This document shows, one piece after another, positions 6,499-9,125 of a stretch of 9,125 nucleotides of DNA. The notes below the pieces were generated by a model. It did not search any database. It saw nothing but the letters and a program-made list of their open reading frames with translations, and had not been told where the DNA came from. The position numbers and the translations under genes are program-made. How positions within the stretch are numbered: the stretch's first letter is position 1; the number at the start of each line of letters is the position of its first letter. The stretch spans positions 1-9,125 of the forward strand of contig JAZNPQ010000144.1 of the NCBI GenBank assembly GCA_045589735.1, given 5' to 3'. This DNA comes from RGIG3994 sp045589735. GTDB taxonomy: Bacteria; Bacillota; Clostridia; Oscillospirales; CAG-272.

Positions 6499-6645
6499 TT
6501 TTTCTCCTTTATAGTATAATAATGTAAGGATTTTTGCACGCAAAAATCCACGCAATCCGGACGCCGCGTTGACCCGTGACACACGTCCCTTCACGGTTAC
6601 TGTCGGCTGTCGGTTGCGCTGTTTAAGTAAAACACGAAATAATCT
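6499..6645 (-). promoter_or_regulatory. Structured 5' leader of the RNase J mRNA
   Basis: From the predicted start site near 6645 to the ATG the leader is about 147 nt. On the transcript strand it holds a tandem 7-mer CCGACAG x2 (6613-6600), an inverted repeat CCGTGA/TCACGG (6596-6591 with 6579-6574, 11-nt loop), and a possible GGACG/CGTCC pairing (6588-6584 with 6563-6559) that would draw on the loop of the former. It also holds a perfect 10-bp inverted repeat with a 2-base centre, arms GGATTTTTGC / GCAAAAATCC (6549-6528), ending 17 nt before the Shine-Dalgarno. No known riboswitch was recognised. Feedback control by RNase J is an attractive but unproven role. Confidence 0.5.
6504..6510 (-). 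promoter_or_regulatory. Shine-Dalgarno site that fixes the RNase J start
   Basis: The minus strand reads AAAGGAG, then five A residues, then ATG (6498-6496). No comparable site precedes the in-frame GTG at 6594-6592, so the shorter protein is preferred. Confidence 0.85.
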
Positions 6646-6651
6646 TTATGT

Positions 6652-6680
6652 ATTATAATATATTTTCCTCTTTTTGTCAA
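6652..6680 (-). promoter_or_regulatory. Perfect-consensus sigma-A promoter for RNase J
   Basis: The minus strand reads TTGACA (6680-6675), a 17-bp spacer, then TATAAT (6657-6652), exact in both hexamers and spacing. The predicted start is near 6645. It should be strong and housekeeping-type, unless the palindrome touching its upstream edge (6682-6710) or the leader damps it. Confidence 0.92.
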
Positions 6681-6681
6681 T

Positions 6682-6710
6682 GGGGTGAGTCAAATACTTT
6701 GACTCACCCC
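6682..6710 (-). terminator. 13-bp perfect hairpin after the M23 gene, abutting the RNase J promoter
   Basis: GGGGTGAGTCAAA (6682-6694) and TTTGACTCACCCC (6698-6710) are perfect arms with a 3-nt loop. It starts 8 nt after the M23 stop codon. The very stable stem suggests a terminator for that gene. On the minus strand, however, the next bases are ATTGACAAAAAG, with no U-run, because the -35 box begins one base past the stem. It may act as a U-tract-less terminator, a 3' end stabiliser, or a protein-binding palindrome at the promoter edge. Confidence 0.65.
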
Positions 6711-6717
6711 AACTGTT

Positions 6718-7473
6718 TTAATCCTCGTAAGCGGTATCTGCCGCCATAGCTTCAAGGTCAGCTTTTGAATAATATTCAAGAGGATCGACCTGAATACCGC
6801 CGACCGTCATCTCAAGGTGAAGGTGCGGCTCCTCGGCGACCTCAAGCATTGCGCTCTCACCGACCGACGCTATCTGCTGTCCCGCCTTTACTGAAACGCC
6901 CTCTTCAATTCCCGAGGGAAGCGTGTCTGCAAGGTTCTTGTAGATAGTGACCGCGTCTCCGCTGTGTGAAATTGCAACACAGTAACCCATCATAGGGTCC
7001 TTCCATATCTTGCTTATCTTTCCGGATGCCGCTGCGTATACAGGTGACGCTGCCGCCGTTGCGATATCGACTCCGAGGTGTACTCTGTAGTCGTTCATCG
7101 TCTGGGAGAATACCTGTACCTTTGCGTCGTGGTACTTGATGAGCTTACCCGACACGGGAAGCGAAAGAGTGGGAACCTGTCCGGCTGTAGGAGCGGATGT
7201 TCCTGTGTCGCTTGGAACGTTCGAGCTGTCCGCGGGAGCGTCTGTGTTTGTGTCGGGAGCATTTGTTCCGCTGTCCGACGGGCTTGACGGTCTGTCAGTT
7301 ACTCCGGGGGTGGGGGTGGGTGTTTCGGTTTTTGAACGCTTTGCCGCAGCTACGATACCGACCGTTACAGCCGCAGCGATGAGAACCAGCACGAGCGAAA
7401 TATATATTGCTCGGCTAACCTTGGGGTCCTTCATTGTTTTGTAAAATTTTGAATTTTTGAATTTGTCCGACAT
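6718..7473 (-). CDS. Membrane-anchored M23/LytM-domain protein, SpoIIQ-like
   Basis: The protein is 251 residues: cytoplasmic N-terminus (1-21), one membrane segment (22-43), a Pro/Thr/Ser/Asp-rich linker (48-105), then a LytM domain (about 110-236). Zinc-ligand positions are present: H132-x3-D136 (VHLGVDIA) and H217-L-H219 (PHLHLEM). The position usually filled by the second catalytic histidine (YxHL; H260 in LytM) reads YKNL, with N180. As I recall SpoIIQ, the KDPMMGY segment (158-164), GESAML..EE before HLH (205-219) and VDP (229-231) match its pattern better than ordinary secreted endopeptidases. SpoIIQ sits in the forespore membrane and joins SpoIIIAH across the intermembrane space. An ordinary or inactive cell-wall endopeptidase is the alternative. 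The ATG at 7473 follows AAGGAG by 9 nt; an upstream in-frame start (7539) lacks this. It is monocistronic and ends at the hairpin 6682-6710. Confidence 0.87.
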   Translation of the reverse strand: MSDKFKNSKFYKTMKDPKVSRAIYISLVLVLIAAAVTVGIVAAAKRSKTETPTPTPGVTDRPSSPSDSGTNAPDTNTDAPADSSNVPSDTGTSAPTAGQVPTLSLPVSGKLIKYHDAKVQVFSQTMNDYRVHLGVDIATAAASPVYAAASGKISKIWKDPMMGYCVAISHSGDAVTIYKNLADTLPSGIEEGVSVKAGQQIASVGESAMLEVAEEPHLHLEMTVGGIQVDPLEYYSKADLEAMAADTAYED

Positions 7474-7508
7474 AATATGCAACTCCTTGTTTTTTTGTTG
7501 TCTGCTTA

Positions 7509-7539
7509 TATTATTGCCATACACTTCCGCTTTATTCAA
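7509..7539 (-). promoter_or_regulatory. Promoter for the M23 gene, sigma-F/G-like or sigma-A
   Basis: Two readings overlap. GAATA (7537-7533), 14 bp, GGCAATAATA (7518-7509) fits the forespore sigma-F -10 pattern GGnnAnAnTr as I recall it, with a -35 resembling GYATA/GHATR. Alternatively TTGAAT (7539-7534), 18 bp, AATAAT (7515-7510) is a moderate sigma-A promoter. The first reading would suit a SpoIIQ-like product. Sequence alone does not settle it. Confidence 0.5.
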
Positions 7540-7573
7540 ATAAAAAAGAAAAAAGAAAATAATAAAATCCGTC

Positions 7574-7602
7574 TTTACTTATTAAAAAATGTGTAGTATA
7601 AT
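7574..7602 (+). promoter_or_regulatory. Sigma-A promoter for the hydrolase-flavodoxin unit
   Basis: TTTACT (7574-7579), 17 bp, TATAAT (7597-7602): an exact -10, a 4/6 -35 and ideal spacing. The predicted start is near 7609, about 22 nt before the ATG at 7631. It is divergent from the M23 promoter, with about 35 bp between the two -35 regions. Confidence 0.8.
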
Positions 7603-7630
7603 TAAGACAGAAAAATTTGAAGGAGTACTT

Positions 7631-8440
7631 ATGAAAATCCGTATTATGTCATCAAATATCTGGGGAAACTGTCCTATCGAATGTCCGATAGCAGACAGAG
7701 ACGACAAAATGGCGGCAGTATATAATAGGTATAAGCCCGACGTTATAGGTATGCAGGAATGTTCCCCGAAGGTCAGAAAAGAAACGCGCAACATTTTCAT
7801 ACTGACAGAAAACGACTACGCCGAGGTTCCCGTTAAGCCCGTAAATTCAAAGAAAAACGACTACACCCCGATAATCTACCGCAAATCCGAGCTTGAGCTT
7901 GTCGATTTCGGTTGGCATCTTTTCGACGGACTTAACGATCTGGGCTCAAAATCGCTGACCTGGGCACTTTTTGAAGCAAAAAAAGAGCAAAAGCGTTTTA
8001 TAGTCATAAATACGCATTTCTACTTTAAAAGCACAAATTTCGGACGAGCCACAAGAATAAACAATACAGGCTCTCTTATGTATTATTATTGGTTGCTTTC
8101 CGAAAAATACGATTGCCCCGTGTTTATAACGGGAGATTTCAACTGCACAGTAAACGAACCGCCGATAAAGACTCTTATGATGTACGGTCTGCTCTCGGCA
8201 AGACACACGGCAAAAAAGACCTCACCCTACAGCTCGCATCACGCTTTTCCTAAGTTCGACTCTGTAAAGGATACCTACACAGACGGCAATATGCCATCGG
8301 AGGAGCGAGACGACAGCATAGACCATATCTTCGTCGGCGGACTTTCCCCCGATAAGATTAAAAAATTCGTGACAGTCACCGACAAAGGCGCGCTTGAGTC
8401 CTCCAACCACTGTCCTATCTTTACCGAGGCGGAGCTGTAA
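7631..8440 (+). CDS. Endonuclease/exonuclease/phosphatase (EEP) family hydrolase
   Basis: The protein is 269 residues with no signal peptide, so probably cytoplasmic. The EEP fold of DNase I, ExoIII, sphingomyelinase and inositol phosphatases is shown by ordered motifs: N9 in MSSNIWGN, E43 in IGMQECSP, H129 in INTHFYF, D169 and N171 in ITGDFNC, and D231-H232 in SIDHIF. The closing motif, normally SDHxPI, reads S-S-N259-H260-CPI, so the conserved Asp is Asn while the His is kept. The family hydrolyses phosphodiester or phosphomonoester bonds with a divalent metal. The substrate cannot be inferred, since nucleic acid, phospholipid or sugar phosphate are all possible. The ATG at 7631 follows GGAG by 8 nt and gives the MKIRIMSSN start usual for the family; a possible upstream start 14 codons earlier has no ribosome site. 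It is coupled to the flavodoxin gene 2 nt downstream. Confidence 0.9.
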   Translation: MKIRIMSSNIWGNCPIECPIADRDDKMAAVYNRYKPDVIGMQECSPKVRKETRNIFILTENDYAEVPVKPVNSKKNDYTPIIYRKSELELVDFGWHLFDGLNDLGSKSLTWALFEAKKEQKRFIVINTHFYFKSTNFGRATRINNTGSLMYYYWLLSEKYDCPVFITGDFNCTVNEPPIKTLMMYGLLSARHTAKKTSPYSSHHAFPKFDSVKDTYTDGNMPSEERDDSIDHIFVGGLSPDKIKKFVTVTDKGALESSNHCPIFTEAEL

Positions 8441-8442
8441 TT

Positions 8443-8973
8443 ATGAAAATACTTATAGTATACGCATCGGTCACCGGCACGACCGAGGAATGCGTAAATA
8501 TTCTGAAAGAAAAGCTGTCGGGTCAGAAGGTTTCGCTCTGTGACGTAGGCAAAAATAAATTTGACGAAAAGCTGTCGGATTACGATAGCGTAATAGTCGG
8601 CGGTCCTGTCAGATACGGTAAGCTGCATAAATCGGTTCGGGAATTCCTAAAGGAAAATACCGCAGAGCTTGAAAATCACAGAAGCGCGTATTTTCTGTGT
8701 GCCGCGTTTTCAGACCGCATCGACGAGTATTTTGAGGATATTCTGACACCGACACAGAGAAAAAATGCCGTCTACCTGTCAAATTTCGGGGGAGACCTCG
8801 CGATAGCTAAGCAAAAGAATTTCTTTATGAAGCTGCTTGTCAGGTCAATGCGTAATGAAATAACCGAAAACGGAGAGACCGACGACATAGCCACTACGCG
8901 CGTGCTTCCGACCGTCAATCCGACAGAGATAAGTAAGCTTGCGGATATAATTACGGGAAGAAATATTCGTTAA
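8443..8973 (+). CDS. Flavodoxin-domain protein (HemG/Flavodoxin_5-like)
   Basis: The protein is 176 residues. It opens with a beta strand and FMN phosphate-binding loop, KILIVYASVTGTTEE (2-16; S9, T11, T13 and T14 line the loop). It continues with DSVIVGGPVRYGKLHKSVREF (48-68), a segment matching the protoporphyrinogen oxidase HemG and the flavodoxin-domain family around it. Residues 83-120 (YFLCAAF, LSNFGGDLA) form the usual later strands. It probably binds FMN and moves electrons to an unknown partner. No haem genes are nearby, so a HemG function is not supported. The start is 2 nt after the hydrolase stop, with GGAG (8431-8434) inside the preceding gene, so translation is likely coupled. 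The length and intact motifs suggest a functional gene. Confidence 0.87.
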   Translation: MKILIVYASVTGTTEECVNILKEKLSGQKVSLCDVGKNKFDEKLSDYDSVIVGGPVRYGKLHKSVREFLKENTAELENHRSAYFLCAAFSDRIDEYFEDILTPTQRKNAVYLSNFGGDLAIAKQKNFFMKLLVRSMRNEITENGETDDIATTRVLPTVNPTEISKLADIITGRNIR

Positions 8974-9125
8974 TAACGTTTCGTATTCCGTTGGGCCGCA
9001 TACGCGAACCCGATAAATTGGGATTTGTCGCACTGACAGCGCGAAGCGTTTGAAGTTTCGGTCAAGCCTTTTTAAAGGCTTGTCGGGACTCAAGCAGAGG
9101 GCGAAATCCCCTGTGCAAAAAAAGC
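8974..9125. repeat. Intergenic tail with two hairpins
   Basis: No gene is supported here. CAAGCCTTT (9063-9071) and AAAGGCTTG (9074-9082) form a 9-bp stem with a TT centre. GCAGAGGG (9094-9101) and CCCTGTGC (9109-9116) pair with one G-G mismatch and are followed by seven A residues. Neither has a T-run on the plus strand, so neither is a textbook terminator for the flavodoxin gene. My impression is that similar GTCAAGCCTTT-type segments recur between genes in gut Clostridia, but this is from memory and unverified. The window ends inside the region. Confidence 0.5.

Noticed and set aside
6375..6584. 69-codon minus-strand frame overlapping the RNase J start
   Set aside because: It is in another frame over the basic low-complexity tail, starts with GTG without a ribosome site, and the product is only Arg/Lys repeats.
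6499..6594. N-terminal extension of RNase J to an in-frame GTG at 6594
   Set aside because: There is no ribosome site before the GTG. The extension covers the structured leader, whereas AAAGGAG sits at ideal distance from the ATG at 6498.
7304..7321. G-rich run on the plus strand (two G5 runs and one G3) as a G-quadruplex
   Set aside because: Only three runs of three or more G are present. The text is explained by Pro-Thr codons of the M23 linker on the other strand.
8443..8973. Assignment as hemG (protoporphyrinogen oxidase)
   Set aside because: The flavodoxin fold and the RYGKLHKS segment are similar, but many flavodoxin-domain proteins share them and no haem-pathway gene is nearby.
8845..9093. 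82-codon minus-strand frame at the right end
   Set aside because: It overlaps the flavodoxin gene end and a hairpin region, with no domain and no ribosome site.

Overview
The window looks like chromosomal DNA of an anaerobic Gram-positive Firmicute of the class Clostridia, probably a gut Oscillospiraceae/Ruminococcaceae-type organism. I infer this from strong AAAGGAG-like ribosome sites before nearly every gene, a monoderm lipoprotein and membrane-anchored foldase pair, an RNase J with a long basic N-terminal extension, and intergenic short-palindrome repeats. No phage, insertion sequence, CRISPR array, tRNA or rRNA was seen.

Layout: (1) 2-298 (+) is the C-terminal end of an ABC exporter nucleotide-binding domain. 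(2) 299-672 is a gene-free stretch between convergent genes. It holds an inverted repeat (325-376), a striking array of seven different mini-hairpins separated by an 8-base word and arranged as two opposed half-arrays (378-539), and a strong bidirectional terminator (572-618). (3) 673-6498 on the minus strand holds four co-oriented genes, in transcription order: RNase J, a membrane-anchored parvulin-type prolyl isomerase/foldase, a lipoprotein that looks like a catalytically dead relative of that foldase, and a cysteine-rich double zinc-ribbon protein of unknown function. (4) 6499-6680 is the RNase J control region, with a perfect-consensus TTGACA-N17-TATAAT promoter and a leader of about 147 nt containing several inverted repeats. 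(5) 6682-6710 is a 13-bp perfect hairpin just upstream of that promoter and just downstream of the next gene. (6) 6718-7473 (-) is a membrane-anchored M23/LytM-domain protein resembling SpoIIQ. (7) 7631-8973 (+) is a divergent two-gene unit, an endonuclease/exonuclease/phosphatase-family hydrolase followed 2 nt later by a flavodoxin-domain protein. (8) 8974-9125 is intergenic with two hairpins.

How the genes relate: RNase J (RNA decay and maturation) heads the minus-strand block. The foldase and lipoprotein would both act at the outer face of the membrane on secreted proteins, while the zinc-ribbon protein is cytoplasmic. The M23 protein acts on, or binds at, the cell wall or the engulfed forespore surface. 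The strongest leads are the opposed mini-hairpin array, the structured RNase J leader, the active/dead foldase pair, and the SpoIIQ-like protein with a substituted active-site histidine and a forespore-like promoter.
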